Shown piece after piece: positions 1 to 9,059 of a DNA stretch of 64,000 nt. This DNA is from Pseudomonadota bacterium. Its GTDB lineage: Bacteria > Myxococcota_A > Polyangia > Polyangiales > Polyangiaceae. The stretch covers positions 1-64,000 of the forward strand of contig JAEYYX010000105.1 in the NCBI GenBank assembly GCA_023428245.1, in the 5' to 3' direction. The position numbers and the translations under genes are program-made. How positions within the stretch are numbered: position 1 is the first letter of the stretch; every line of letters begins with the position of its first letter. Below the pieces are notes generated by a model. It ran no database searches, was not told the origin of the DNA, and saw nothing but the letters and a program-made list of their open reading frames with translations.

Positions 1-282
1 GTGCAGGAAGAACACGACGCCCACCATGTGCAGCGGCGTATCCCAGTAGCCGGACGCCATGCCTTCGTTCGGGTTCTGCAGCACGTAGGCCGCAAACATC
101 AGGACATAGAGCGAGTACCTGAGGGGCGAGCGGAGAGCTGCGTAGACCAAGCCACTTACGAAAAAAGGCGACAGGGCCCAGGCCAGAGGTCCCGACTCCA
201 CGGCGCCCGCGAGCGCGATGAGCAAACAGGAGCCGATGAAAGCCCCCTTCGCATCTCCGGGGGGGCCTTGGTTAGCAGCCAT
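1..282 (-). CDS. Polytopic membrane protein, N-terminal part (possible polysaccharide polymerase)
   Basis: The reading frame runs off the left edge of the window, and only the first 94 codons are present. It starts at an ATG at 282, eleven bases after the stop of the upstream membrane protein, so the two are probably cotranscribed. The visible part has a short polar N-terminus, then hydrophobic stretches around residues 14-30 and 36-48 (FIGSCLLIAL, PFFVSGLVYAAL) and a third near 55-67. The order of short alternating helices and the locus context (flippase, acyltransferase) fit an O-antigen polymerase/ligase-type protein, but no family-defining motif is visible in this fragment. Codon bias is normal for the window. 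Function is left open. Confidence 0.6.
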   Translation of the reverse strand, partial: MAANQGPPGDAKGAFIGSCLLIALAGAVESGPLAWALSPFFVSGLVYAALRSPLRYSLYVLMFAAYVLQNPNEGMASGYWDTPLHMVGVVFFLH

Positions 283-293
283 GTGGCGCCACC

Positions 294-1646
294 CTACGTG
301 TAGAGCTCCAGCAAATCACGCAAATGTAGGAAGGTATTGACGCTCACGAGGGCCACCGTCGCCATCAGAAGGGAACGCAGAGTCCGCGCTGCCCGACCGG
401 ACGATGAACGAGCGTTCGAGTACAACACGCCCACAGTCATGGTCAACGGCGGGAGCCAGTTCGGGGAGAACAGAAAGAGCTCATCGCCATAGAGACAGAA
501 TACCAGGAAATAGAAGCAGGTAGACAGCCCGGCTAGAAGTGCTCCCGGCGCCCCGCTGAAGAGCCGGCCGAGACCCTTTCTCCGGGCCGCGAGAACGGTC
601 ACGCTCGCCACGAGGGCCAGCCACAAGCCAAGCGCCACGGCTCCGACGGGCCGCAGGTCCGGAGGCCAATATCGAAACCCAACGTTCGGCTGCCCTTCCC
701 TGGTCGAGACGTGGAGCTCCGGCGCCACAAACCCTGCTCCCAAGACGGCAGCAACCGTCTCGAGCACGCGCGAGGGGAGCTCAGCAGGTTTCGTCACGAA
801 AAGAAGGTGGGAGTCGACGACCCCCATGCGGGGCGGTGATTCCGCAGACTCGGGGGCCGCCTGTCGATCGAGCCCCAGCGCCACCTCCTGAGCGGGGCTC
901 GGCTCGGTCCGAAAGCTGCGCTGAACGCCGTGGAGAGCGGCGACGCCCAGCGCGAATGCGATCGAGAGGAGCGTGGCCCTCCGGAGGCGCTGCTTCCAGG
1001 GGGTCTTCGGGAGATGTAACAAGAAACAAAGGGGAACGAGAGCCAGGCTCGTGAGCTGCGCACCGACCGCCACGAACATGCCCGGAAGCGCGCGGGGCCA
1101 ATTTGAACGCCCTTCCACCGGGTCGACGGGGTGGCTCCGGGGCCGCGGGAACAAGGACAGGGCCATCAGCGTCAAGCCGAGGCCGCTCAGAATGTGCACC
1201 TCCGGCACCGCCCCAAACGTCGCCAGAGTCGCTGACGCCCCGAGAAGCACCACAAACAGGTTCCGGTCGAGGTTCCCGAGGCCTGCTCTTTCGAGGAGGA
1301 GACTCGAGGCCAACAAGGTCAGGCCCGCGAGGAGAGAAGCGACAAGGGAGGCGGCGTGCGCAGGGGAGAGCAGGACACTCGCGAGCGGAGCCCCCATCGG
1401 GACCGTGAGCAGGCCGTGGAGCGGGTGAATCCGCGTCCGCCACTGAGGGCTCCAGAGAGTCGTTGAGTTCTCTACAATGCGTGGGCCGTCCGCCTCGAAC
1501 ACACAATTGTCAAACGCCGCGCCAAAGACTCCGTGACTCGCCAAAGTCTGACCCACCAACGCATACGCGGCGGTGAACAAGAGCGGCACGAGCCAGGTGG
1601 ACGCTCCCCATTCGCCGCTGACGAGACTTTTTCCTCCTCTCGACAT
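294..1646 (-). CDS. Polytopic membrane protein, GT-C glycosyltransferase-like
   Basis: This 450-residue protein has a first membrane helix at about residues 17-35, followed by a polar external loop with acidic residues (FDNCVFEAD, 46-54) and RIHPLH (72-77). About ten further hydrophobic segments follow. A large loop after the first helix carrying an Asp/Glu is characteristic of GT-C fold glycosyltransferases that use lipid-phosphate sugars, and the FGAVPEVH stretch (144-151) resembles the proline-glutamate turn seen in such families. I do not recognise a precise family. It lies 11 bases upstream of the partial membrane protein and 110 bases downstream of the LPG-synthase-type gene, all on the minus strand, in a polysaccharide locus. 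The role in cell-surface glycan assembly is inferred. Confidence 0.65.
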   Translation of the reverse strand: MSRGGKSLVSGEWGASTWLVPLLFTAAYALVGQTLASHGVFGAAFDNCVFEADGPRIVENSTTLWSPQWRTRIHPLHGLLTVPMGAPLASVLLSPAHAASLVASLLAGLTLLASSLLLERAGLGNLDRNLFVVLLGASATLATFGAVPEVHILSGLGLTLMALSLFPRPRSHPVDPVEGRSNWPRALPGMFVAVGAQLTSLALVPLCFLLHLPKTPWKQRLRRATLLSIAFALGVAALHGVQRSFRTEPSPAQEVALGLDRQAAPESAESPPRMGVVDSHLLFVTKPAELPSRVLETVAAVLGAGFVAPELHVSTREGQPNVGFRYWPPDLRPVGAVALGLWLALVASVTVLAARRKGLGRLFSGAPGALLAGLSTCFYFLVFCLYGDELFLFSPNWLPPLTMTVGVLYSNARSSSGRAARTLRSLLMATVALVSVNTFLHLRDLLELYT

Positions 1647-1756
1647 GCTTCAGGTTACAGCACGAGACCATTACCCGCCATATCGGGAGACCGCCGAAGC
1701 GCGGCACCCAGCGCACGGTTCTCGCGAGCGCCCTGTGATACAAAGGGCATTCTGCG

Positions 1757-2779
1757 TTAGTGCCTGGGGTTCCGCACGCGCCAAACGGCCAAGGCCGCGA
1801 GTCCGACGCCTATCGCCCACCAAAACGTCACGAGGCGCACCACAATTGTGAGGGCGGCCACAGCACTCAGAGACAGCTGATGATCCGCCAAGACCATCAA
1901 GATACCCGCCATCGTCGCTTCCGCAGCTCCCAGGCCCCCCGGAACCAAGGCAAGAGCGCCCGCCAAAAGCGGAGCGCAATACGCCACGACCCCGTCGGCG
2001 ACGTCTACTGTGCTCGCGCCGTAGGCATCAGCGAGAATCCAAACCACAGTACTCTGGACCGACCAGGCGAGGATCGTCAATACAAGCGCGAGCAGGAACG
2101 GTTTCAGCGCAAGGCTCTCGCTGAACGCCGTGAGCGCAGCCCGCACCTTGGCCTGACGGGTCCTGAAAGGCCCGACCTCGAGCCACTTCTGAGGGACTCG
2201 ATCGATGAAGCGAGGAACAAGGGCGCAGGCCAGCGCTCCCAAGACAACACCTATAACCCCCAGCGCAGCTACCACCGCATACCTCGGGTCGAACGCCAAT
2301 CCGACGGCAGTCAGAAAGATGATCGTCAAGAGATCGCAAAGGCGTTCGAGGACGAGCAGGGGGGCGCTCCGCGCGACAGGCACAGCATGCGCCGCCTTCA
2401 ACATGAGCGACTTCAGGACTTCCCCGGCCTTGCCTGGCGTGATCGTCATCGCGAGTCCAGCAAAGCTAACGATCACATTCTCAGAGAACGGCACTCCAGG
2501 ATGAACACCGCGGACAAGCATATGCCAGCGAATCGCCCGAAGAAAAAAACTCACCAACGATATGAGGGCCGCGAGCAAGGTCGGCGCAAGCCCAATCTGT
2601 CGGATTTCGCGAAACGTAGCATTCGCATCCGCTACTGCGACCAAGGCACCATAGAGGAGGACTGCGACAACCAGGACGGGGATCGCCTTGCGCCCCAGGT
2701 CTGCGGGGAAGAGGTCGGCCGTGGCCCCCAAGGGCCGCGCGAGTTCTCCTCCCTGCGCTTCGCGGTTGTCATCCACCAT
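1757..2779 (-). CDS. Lysylphosphatidylglycerol synthase TM / flippase-like membrane protein (UPF0104-type)
   Basis: The protein has 340 residues and about eight membrane helices. It shows the conserved features of the family that includes the membrane part of MprF: an Arg-rich helix end (RAIRWHML, 81-88), a TPGKAGE turn (114-120) followed by a basic helix, ERLCD (145-149), and a late PGGLGAAEA motif in the C-terminal third. Free-standing members often occur in glycan and glycolipid loci and are thought to move or hold lipid-linked intermediates, but substrates are rarely known. There is no C-terminal synthase domain, so lysyl transfer is not expected. It sits 42 bases downstream of an acyltransferase gene on the same strand. 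A paralogue lies at 34893-35966. Confidence 0.82.
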   Translation of the reverse strand: MVDDNREAQGGELARPLGATADLFPADLGRKAIPVLVVAVLLYGALVAVADANATFREIRQIGLAPTLLAALISLVSFFLRAIRWHMLVRGVHPGVPFSENVIVSFAGLAMTITPGKAGEVLKSLMLKAAHAVPVARSAPLLVLERLCDLLTIIFLTAVGLAFDPRYAVVAALGVIGVVLGALACALVPRFIDRVPQKWLEVGPFRTRQAKVRAALTAFSESLALKPFLLALVLTILAWSVQSTVVWILADAYGASTVDVADGVVAYCAPLLAGALALVPGGLGAAEATMAGILMVLADHQLSLSAVAALTIVVRLVTFWWAIGVGLAALAVWRVRNPRH

Positions 2780-2821
2780 AGCCTCTATCGAGCGTCGGAC
2801 CTCGGTCCTTGTTGGTCAAGT

Positions 2822-3469
2822 CTAAACGCCAGCTGACGGAGTCGTCGGTGCTTCGGGCAGGGACCGAAGCACTCGAGCCGGCACTCCCGCTGCCAGAATG
2901 TTCGCTGGCAGGTCGCGCGTCACCACACTCCCCGCCGCAACCACTGTATTTTCACCAATCGTGACCCCGGGGAGCACGATGACTCGTGCCCCGAGCCAGA
3001 CATTCTTCTCGAGCACGACGGGCCGCGAGGGCGGGAGCTCCTGGCGCCGAGAGGGCTCGAGGCGATGGAAAGCGTTGTCCAGGATCATGCAGTGAGGCCC
3101 GATCGTGGCCGATTCGCCGATCTCCACTCGCTCGAGCGCGGCGATGGAGGTCCCGTGGTTGATGAAGGACGAGCGCCCGATCGATAGGGTCGCTCCGCGC
3201 GCCACGAAGAGCTCGAGACAAGCGGGCTTCGAAACGAACCGCGCGCGATCGCCAATCAGCATTCGCCCCTCGACAACCACCCGAGGACTGCCCCAGACGC
3301 GAATCCTCGGGCCTTCGAGCTCTGCGGCCCGAAGCGCCCAGCGGGCGCAGAGCGCCGCGCGAAGATCCCCTAGAGATGCCAAGGCATCTCCTCGTCGCTC
3401 AAGAAGGGACGGCTCACACGCTGAAAGTCGCACGCCTTCGCCGAGGTCGGCCCGGGCGCAGCAGAGCAC
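2822..3469 (-). CDS. Hexapeptide-repeat acyltransferase (LbetaH/maltose acetyltransferase-like)
   Basis: The 215-residue protein is a left-handed parallel beta-helix acyltransferase. Isoleucine/valine-gly hexapeptide turns are visible (for example IGRSSFINHGTS, IGESATIGPH), the active-site loop ends in the region around ILDNAFH, and the classical C-terminal coil follows (NVWLGARVIVLPGVTIGEN, then GSVVTRDLPAN and GVPARVL). Such enzymes O- or N-acetylate sugars from acetyl-CoA. The start is a GTG. An AAGGAGG sits ten bases upstream, but it is better spaced for an out-of-frame ATG that would give only about 35 residues, so the start is somewhat uncertain. It is first in a minus-strand group with the flippase-like membrane protein, and acetylation of an exported glycan is the likely job. 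Confidence 0.85.
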   Translation of the reverse strand: MLCCARADLGEGVRLSACEPSLLERRGDALASLGDLRAALCARWALRAAELEGPRIRVWGSPRVVVEGRMLIGDRARFVSKPACLELFVARGATLSIGRSSFINHGTSIAALERVEIGESATIGPHCMILDNAFHRLEPSRRQELPPSRPVVLEKNVWLGARVIVLPGVTIGENTVVAAGSVVTRDLPANILAAGVPARVLRSLPEAPTTPSAGV

Positions 3470-3752
3470 CAGATCATTGCCTCCTTCAATAGATCGAGAG
3501 CACCGAAAGAACCACCCTCCCCGCCTCCGTGGGGCTCTCGCCCAATCCGAAATTGCCGGGTGGCTCGGCGCACTCGGGCCGTGTTATGGGTGCGGGCGGA
3601 GCCCATGCGATCAGATGCCGGACCCCTCAGCCTGCCCTGGTGCTTAATCACGGTCCCCCTGTCTTCCGGCAGAACGATCTGCTCTCCTCCTCGCTCCCTT
3701 CAGCCACGCTTCGCTTCCTCTCCGCTGCACGGCAAGGACGTCGCTCGGTAAG
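3470..3752. other. Divergent intergenic region of the polysaccharide locus
   Basis: This 283-base stretch separates the minus-strand acyltransferase operon from the plus-strand outer-membrane protein/flippase operon, so it should hold both promoters. I see no convincing gene. The frame of the outer-membrane protein stays open upstream to about 3648 but contains no good start codon. A loose 6-base inverted repeat (GAGAGC at 3497 and GCTCTC at 3535) is the only structure noticed. Confidence 0.45.
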
Positions 3753-4934
3753 ATGCTTCCGGTTGGCCTGCTCGTCCCCCTGACCGTCCTGACCCTGCAA
3801 GCTCAAACGGGCGCGCGGGTTCGCGCCGACACGGTATCCCGCGAGTTCGCCGCAGATCTTCTGGCGATCCCGACCGTGTCTTTGGACGTGTCCGAGCGAG
3901 ATTGGAACATGAGTCTCGGCTCGACCACCATGGCCAGCTACCTCGACATCTTTCGGCCTCTCCAAGATCCCCTCGGCGTGATGGAGAACGTCGTCGCCTC
4001 GTTCAGCTACCGCACGAGACGCGTCACGATCACGCTCTCCGAAACGGGACAAATCGGGTACCAAAACCTTCGCCTCGGCGCGCTCAGCACCAGCTCGCTC
4101 ACGACCCTTTCAGTCCCCACTGTCGGCCTTCCTCCCACGGGGGGCAGCACGACGACCAATGGCGTGCTGATCAACGAGATGGCCCTATACGGTTCGACCT
4201 CGACCAACTTGCTGGTCAGCGAAGCTATCTCGCGAAACGTGACGCTCAGCCAATACGGCCGCGTCACGGCCTCCTCTGGATTCGGAACAGACGTCAGCCT
4301 GTATCCCTCCCAGGTGAGCGCCGGAGTCGGGGTTCAAGGCCAGTACCGCATCAACGAACGGGAGACCGTCGGCCTTCAAAACTGGGTCGACCGCACAGGG
4401 ACACGCGGGCGCGCGTCGCTCATCTCGATCGGGCTCGCTGGAACCTGGACTCACGCCTTCAGCCCCCGGACCTCAGGGTTTCTCAACCTTGGTGCGTCCT
4501 ACATCTTCCCCGAGTCCGAGGTCGGTGCTCAAGATGCCGTCCGGGATCCTGTATTGACCCCGAACATTACGCTCGGGCTCAACATGACCGAGACCCCATT
4601 CACGGTGACCCTCGGTCTCATCCCCGTGATCGACCAAATCTCCGGTCGCCTCGACACCCGCGTCACCGGCTCGCTCCAGTACACCGAGAAAAGGGGGCCT
4701 TATACCTGGAATGGAGCCCTCGGAACCTCCACTTCCATGGAGCAAGACCGCTTCGGAGCCTTCGTGTCGTTTTTCGGCAACGCGGGGGTGGGTTACGCCC
4801 TCACTCGGGAGTTCCAGTTGACGGCGGGAGGAGGAACCAGCTACCAGCTCGCGCCCTACGCGGACGATGACGGCACGGCCATCTTCTTCGCGCAGTTCGG
4901 CATTAGTTTCACGCCGCAAAGCCTGAGGCTTTAG
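3753..4934 (+). CDS. Putative outer-membrane beta-barrel protein of the polysaccharide locus
   Basis: The protein has 393 residues and begins with a short hydrophobic segment ending in an Ala-x-Thr region (LTVLTLQAQTGA), which is a plausible signal peptide. The mature part has alternating polar/hydrophobic strands typical of barrels (for example TRRVTITLSE and SGFLNLGASYIF) and ends in a strand terminating FTPQSLRL. There are no catalytic motifs and I do not recognise a named family. It is followed after 17 bases by a Wzx-like flippase, so the two are likely coexpressed. A role as outer-membrane component of the exopolysaccharide export route is inferred from position only. The ATG at 3753 is chosen because it places the hydrophobic segment at the N-terminus. 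Confidence 0.7.
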   Translation: MLPVGLLVPLTVLTLQAQTGARVRADTVSREFAADLLAIPTVSLDVSERDWNMSLGSTTMASYLDIFRPLQDPLGVMENVVASFSYRTRRVTITLSETGQIGYQNLRLGALSTSSLTTLSVPTVGLPPTGGSTTTNGVLINEMALYGSTSTNLLVSEAISRNVTLSQYGRVTASSGFGTDVSLYPSQVSAGVGVQGQYRINERETVGLQNWVDRTGTRGRASLISIGLAGTWTHAFSPRTSGFLNLGASYIFPESEVGAQDAVRDPVLTPNITLGLNMTETPFTVTLGLIPVIDQISGRLDTRVTGSLQYTEKRGPYTWNGALGTSTSMEQDRFGAFVSFFGNAGVGYALTREFQLTAGGGTSYQLAPYADDDGTAIFFAQFGISFTPQSLRL

Positions 4935-4951
4935 ACGAAACCAAACTCACG

Positions 4952-6463
4952 ATGAGCGCCGATCCCAGCGGGACCCCACAAGAGACTCACGACCAGAGCG
5001 CTACAAATCGTGAGGCGTCTCGCCTTCTCGTCAAAAACACTTCGTTCTTGATGGCCGGTCAGATCGCCATCATGCCGATCAGCATCTTGATCGCAGGCCT
5101 TCTCGGTCGCTTCTTGGGCCCGGAGGATTTCGGAACGATCTATCTCGCCACCACCTTCAATAGCCTCGCGTTCCTGCTCACTGACTGGGGACAAGGTGGA
5201 GCGCTCATGGAGGTCGTCGCCCGCGACCGCACGCGTGCCGCCGAGTTCATCGGAACCGGGCGCATGTTGAAGATCGCCTTCGGCCCGATCGCTTGCGCCC
5301 TCTCGACGGGCATCGCCTACCTCTCGGACCAAAGCCCCAGGCTGCAGACGGCAGTCCTCATCGTCAGCCTCGCTCACTGGTTCCAGTCCCTGCACCAGAC
5401 CTACATCAACGGGTTTCGCAGCTTCGAGCGCTCCGCTCTACCGGCCCTGAGCCAGGTTCTCCATCAGCTCCTGACCGCCGTCTTCACTGCGACGGTCCTC
5501 TTCGCAGGCGGCTCGCTCTATCAAGTCCTCGTCGCCCAGGCGACGAGCTCCATGATCATCCTGATCTTCCTGTCCCGGAGCCTGCGTCGCCTCGATGTCG
5601 GAAAGCTCTACTTCTCTTGGAGCGCTGCGCGGGAGCTGATCGGCCGCGGCACGCCGCATCTCGTGCTCGGCATCACGATGGCGCTCCAGCCGAACATCGA
5701 CGCGTTCTTCCTCTCCCGCGCCGCCTCCCCCGCCGCCGCCGGTTGGCACGCGGCCGCGAACAAACTGATCGGGACTCTCGCGCTCCCCGTGACGACCCTT
5801 TGCTCGGCCCTGCACCCGACCCTCGTCCGGCTTTCGCACTCCGATCGCTCCGCCTACCTCTCGACCGCCGGCAACGCCCTCGGAACCATCCTGCTCCTCG
5901 TCGCACCCGCCGCGATCGGCGCGGCCATGTACCCCGACCTCGGGATCCAGCTCTTCAACAAGGAGACCTTCCACGAAGCCGAGGACAACCTGCGGCTCTT
6001 GTCGGTATTCCTGGTGCTCGCCTATGTCACCATGACCTCGGGGACCACGGCGATCGCAGGCGGCAAGCAGAAGATCTGGTCAGTCGCGCAGTTCGGCTGC
6101 GTCGCAGTGAGCGCAGCGCTCGATCCGTTTTTGGTGCCCTACTTCGAGACGCACTACGGCAATGGCGGCCTCGGAATCTGCATCTCGGTCATCGTCGGCG
6201 AGCTCGTCATCCTCGGTTTCGCGATCGCCCTCCTACCGGAGATTCTGCTCGGACGGGCAGTCCTGCGCATGGCGGGGGCCACCGCCGTCGGCGGGATTGT
6301 GATGGCTCTGACCGCACACTTCACGCGCATGGTGATGAACCCCTGGCTCTCCGCACCCCTGGCCGTGCTCGCCTACGCCGCCGCGCTCTGGAAGATGGGG
6401 CTCTTGACTCCTGAGCGTCTCCGCGGACTCAAGGCAATGTTCAGCAAGAAGGCTCCAGCCTGA
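4952..6463 (+). CDS. Wzx-type oligosaccharide flippase (MATE/MOP superfamily)
   Basis: This 503-residue membrane protein has 12-14 predicted helices and the organisation of polysaccharide-transport flippases. The N-terminus carries NTSFLMAGQIAIM and GRFLGPEDFGTIYLA, matching the family opening with its conserved GP..FG turn after helix 1, then a cytoplasmic R/K-rich loop and a repeat of the same fold in the second half. These proteins flip undecaprenyl-linked repeat units across the inner membrane for Wzy-dependent assembly. The gene follows the outer-membrane barrel gene by 17 bases and is closed by a strong hairpin at 6480-6503. The cargo sugar cannot be inferred from sequence. Confidence 0.88.
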   Translation: MSADPSGTPQETHDQSATNREASRLLVKNTSFLMAGQIAIMPISILIAGLLGRFLGPEDFGTIYLATTFNSLAFLLTDWGQGGALMEVVARDRTRAAEFIGTGRMLKIAFGPIACALSTGIAYLSDQSPRLQTAVLIVSLAHWFQSLHQTYINGFRSFERSALPALSQVLHQLLTAVFTATVLFAGGSLYQVLVAQATSSMIILIFLSRSLRRLDVGKLYFSWSAARELIGRGTPHLVLGITMALQPNIDAFFLSRAASPAAAGWHAAANKLIGTLALPVTTLCSALHPTLVRLSHSDRSAYLSTAGNALGTILLLVAPAAIGAAMYPDLGIQLFNKETFHEAEDNLRLLSVFLVLAYVTMTSGTTAIAGGKQKIWSVAQFGCVAVSAALDPFLVPYFETHYGNGGLGICISVIVGELVILGFAIALLPEILLGRAVLRMAGATAVGGIVMALTAHFTRMVMNPWLSAPLAVLAYAAALWKMGLLTPERLRGLKAMFSKKAPA

Positions 6464-6479
6464 AGGGGGGCTGCGCGAT

Positions 6480-6503
6480 GGGCTGCCGCGAAAGCGGCAG
6501 CCC
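6480..6503. terminator. Perfect 10-bp hairpin between convergent genes
   Basis: GGGCTGCCGC, a GAAA tetraloop and GCGGCAGCCC form a perfect GC-rich hairpin just after the flippase stop and before the end of the convergent ABC-F gene. There is no long T-tract, so termination efficiency is uncertain, but the symmetry would serve both strands. Confidence 0.7.
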
Positions 6504-6520
6504 GCGAAAGCTCACAAAGC

Positions 6521-8137
6521 TCACCTGAGCGGCGCTTCGTAGCCGACCTGGCTCACATACTCGTCGTAGCCGCCCCCGTAGAGGTGCGCTGTGCCCGACG
6601 AAACCTCGAGCGTGCGGTTTGAAAGCGCGCTCAGGAAGGCGCGATCGTGGGAGACGAAAATCATCGTGCCTTCGAAGGTCGCGAGGGCGCGCATGAGCAT
6701 CTGCTTGGTGTCGAGGTCCAAGTGGTTCGTGGGCTCGTCGAGCACGAGGAAGTTCGGCGGATCGAACAGCATGAGCGCGAGGACGAGGCGGGCTTTCTCG
6801 CCACCGGAAAGCACGTCCACCTTCTTCTCCACGCTATCTCCCCCGAAACCGAAGGCTCCCAAGAGGTTTCGAACGACTCCGAGCCCGGCCGTCGGGAAGG
6901 CATTCATCACGCTCGACAGCACAGTCTGTTCCCGATCCAAGAGCTCCATCGAGTGCTGGGCGAAGTAACCAACTTTCACTCCCGCACCGATTCGGACCTC
7001 ACCCTGATCGGGCTCGGTCACTCCCGCGATCATCTTGAGCAGGGTGCTCTTGCCAGCGCCATTGATACCCATGATGCACCAGCGTTCGAGCCGCCTGAGG
7101 GTCAGGTCGAAATCCTGGTACAGGACCTTCGGGCCGTAGGCCTTCGAAACGTGGCTCAAACGCACGACGTCCTCCCCTGAACGGGGCGGAGTCTTGAAGT
7201 CGAAGTCGATGACCTTGCGCTCACGTGGCGGCTCAATCTTCTCGATCTTGTCGATCTTTTTGATCCGCGACTGGACCTGGGCGGCGTGAGAGGCACGCGC
7301 TTTGAATCGATCAATGAAGGCTTGTTCCTTCGCCAGCATCGCCTGTTGCCGCTCGAACTGAGCTTCTCGTTCGGCCCGTCTTTCAGCGAAGCGCTTCTCG
7401 TAGAACTCGTAGTTCCCTGTGTACACAGTGAGCTCGCCGCCATCGATGTCCGCGATGCGCGTCACGATGCGATTGAGAAACTCGCGATCGTGCGAGGTCA
7501 TGACCAAGGCGCCTTCGAAACGCTTCAAGAACTCCTCGAGCCAGAGGATCGATTCAAGATCGAGATGGTTCGTCGGCTCATCGAGCAAGAGCACATCGGG
7601 GCGCATGAGAAGCACGCGCGCTAGGGCAACGCGCATCTTCCACCCTCCTGAGAGCTTCCCGCTGTCGCCGCTGACCATCTCGGGCGAAAAACCGAGCCCA
7701 GCCAGCACCTCCTGTGCACGCGCCTCGAGGCTATAGCCCCCGAGCTCGTCAAAGCGCGCCTGCACAGTCCCAAAGCGCTCGATGATCTCTTCGAGCTCAT
7801 CGCCGTACTCGGGATCGGCCATCTTCTGCTCGAGCTCGGCGAGCTCGTGACGACAATCGGCGACCTCCCCCACGCCGCGCAGCGTCTCTTCGAGCACGCT
7901 ACGACCGGACATCTCACCGACCTTCTGATCGAAGTACCCGATCGTGACTCCACGGTCGACGATGACCTGACCTGCGTCCGGCGGCTCTTCGCCGATGATC
8001 AAGCGGAACAGCGTCGACTTCCCAGAGCCGTTCGCGCCAATCAGGCCTACTTTCTCGCCTCGAAACACGGCGAGGCTGGCATCGACGTAGAGGATCTGGC
8101 CTCCGTGACGCTTGGCGACTTTGTCGAGCTGAATCAC
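6521..8137 (-). CDS. ABC-F family ATPase (ribosome-associated, EttA/Uup/YheS-like)
   Basis: The protein has 538 residues and two ABC nucleotide-binding domains but no membrane domain, which defines the ABC-F class of translation factors. In domain 1, Walker A is GANGSGKST (34-42), the signature LSGGWKMR (162-169) and Walker B region DEPTNHLD (186-193). In domain 2, Walker A is GINGAGKST (357-365), the signature LSGGEKAR (443-450) and DEPTNHLD near 467-474. The charged linker between them (about 245-320) is the P-site tRNA-interaction region, rich in Arg/Glu/Lys. ABC-F proteins bind the E-site of stalled ribosomes, and the exact subgroup cannot be told by eye. It lies 111 bases downstream of sdhB on the same strand and may have its own promoter. 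Confidence 0.93.
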   Translation of the reverse strand: MIQLDKVAKRHGGQILYVDASLAVFRGEKVGLIGANGSGKSTLFRLIIGEEPPDAGQVIVDRGVTIGYFDQKVGEMSGRSVLEETLRGVGEVADCRHELAELEQKMADPEYGDELEEIIERFGTVQARFDELGGYSLEARAQEVLAGLGFSPEMVSGDSGKLSGGWKMRVALARVLLMRPDVLLLDEPTNHLDLESILWLEEFLKRFEGALVMTSHDREFLNRIVTRIADIDGGELTVYTGNYEFYEKRFAERRAEREAQFERQQAMLAKEQAFIDRFKARASHAAQVQSRIKKIDKIEKIEPPRERKVIDFDFKTPPRSGEDVVRLSHVSKAYGPKVLYQDFDLTLRRLERWCIMGINGAGKSTLLKMIAGVTEPDQGEVRIGAGVKVGYFAQHSMELLDREQTVLSSVMNAFPTAGLGVVRNLLGAFGFGGDSVEKKVDVLSGGEKARLVLALMLFDPPNFLVLDEPTNHLDLDTKQMLMRALATFEGTMIFVSHDRAFLSALSNRTLEVSSGTAHLYGGGYDEYVSQVGYEAPLR

Positions 8138-8248
8138 GGGCGCGACCTTCGCAGGCTTCTCTCGAATGTAAAGATCCCGAGGCGGCTCAAAGCGCGCCTG
8201 CGCGGCCGGGCGCCCCGAACGGGCTACCCGGCACGAGCCCGGCTCCGC

Positions 8249-9034
8249 TCAGCCGCCCGAGTTGTCGGAGCTTGCGTCGCGAGACTCAACGTTCGCACGC
8301 AAGTAGTCTCGGTTCAGTTTCGCGATAAAGTCGACGTCGATGCCCTTCGGGCAGGCCTCCATGCACTCGAAGTGGTTCGTGCAATGCCCGAAGCCTTCGG
8401 TGTCCATCTGGGTGACCATCTTGAGCACTCGATTTGTCCGCTCGGGCTGACCTTGCGGCAAGAGATTCAGGTGGCCCGCCTTGGCTGCCGTGAACAGCAT
8501 CGCCGAAGCGTTCGGACACGCAGCGACACAAGCGCCGCAGCCAATGCACGCAGCAGCGTCCATCGCGCGATCCGCATCCGGCTTCGGCACGAGGATCGAG
8601 TTTGCGTCGGGGGCACTGCCGGTGCGAGCTCCGATGAACCCGCCTGCCTGGACGATCCGATCGAGCGGGGCGCGGTCGACGATCAAGTCGCGGATCACTG
8701 GGAAGGCCTGCGCCCGGAACGGCTCCAGGTAGAGCTCATCGCCGGACTTGAACTTCCTCATGTGGAGCTGACAAGTCGTGGTGAGTTTCTGGGGTCCGTG
8801 CGGCTCACCGTTGATCACCATGCCGCAGGCTCCGCAGATCCCTTCGCGGCAGTCATGATCGAACGCGACGGGCTCTTCGCCGCTGGCGATGAGCTGCTCG
8901 TTGAGCTGGTCCAGCATCTCCAAAAATGAGGAGTGCTCGCTTACGTCCGCGATTTCGTAGCGGACGAAACTGCCTCGGCTGTCTCGGTTCTTTTGCCGCC
9001 AGATATGGAGAACGAGGTTCAAAGTCTTGCTCAT
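8249..9034 (-). CDS. sdhB: Succinate dehydrogenase/fumarate reductase iron-sulfur subunit
   Basis: The 261-residue subunit passes electrons from the flavoprotein to quinone. All three cluster sites are visible. The [2Fe-2S] site uses C62, C67, C70 and C88 (CREGICGAC then TTTC). The [4Fe-4S] site is CIGCGACVAACP (C163, C166, C169, C173). The [3Fe-4S] site uses C218, C224 and C228 (CTNHFECMEACP). The protein matches the subtype that pairs with a single five-helix cytochrome b558. It is the last gene of an sdhCAB operon, 25 bases after sdhA, with an AGAGGAAC ribosome-binding site upstream of the ATG. Confidence 0.96.
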   Translation of the reverse strand: MSKTLNLVLHIWRQKNRDSRGSFVRYEIADVSEHSSFLEMLDQLNEQLIASGEEPVAFDHDCREGICGACGMVINGEPHGPQKLTTTCQLHMRKFKSGDELYLEPFRAQAFPVIRDLIVDRAPLDRIVQAGGFIGARTGSAPDANSILVPKPDADRAMDAAACIGCGACVAACPNASAMLFTAAKAGHLNLLPQGQPERTNRVLKMVTQMDTEGFGHCTNHFECMEACPKGIDVDFIAKLNRDYLRANVESRDASSDNSGG

Positions 9035-9059
9035 GTTCTGTTCCTCTGAGCGCCGCTTC

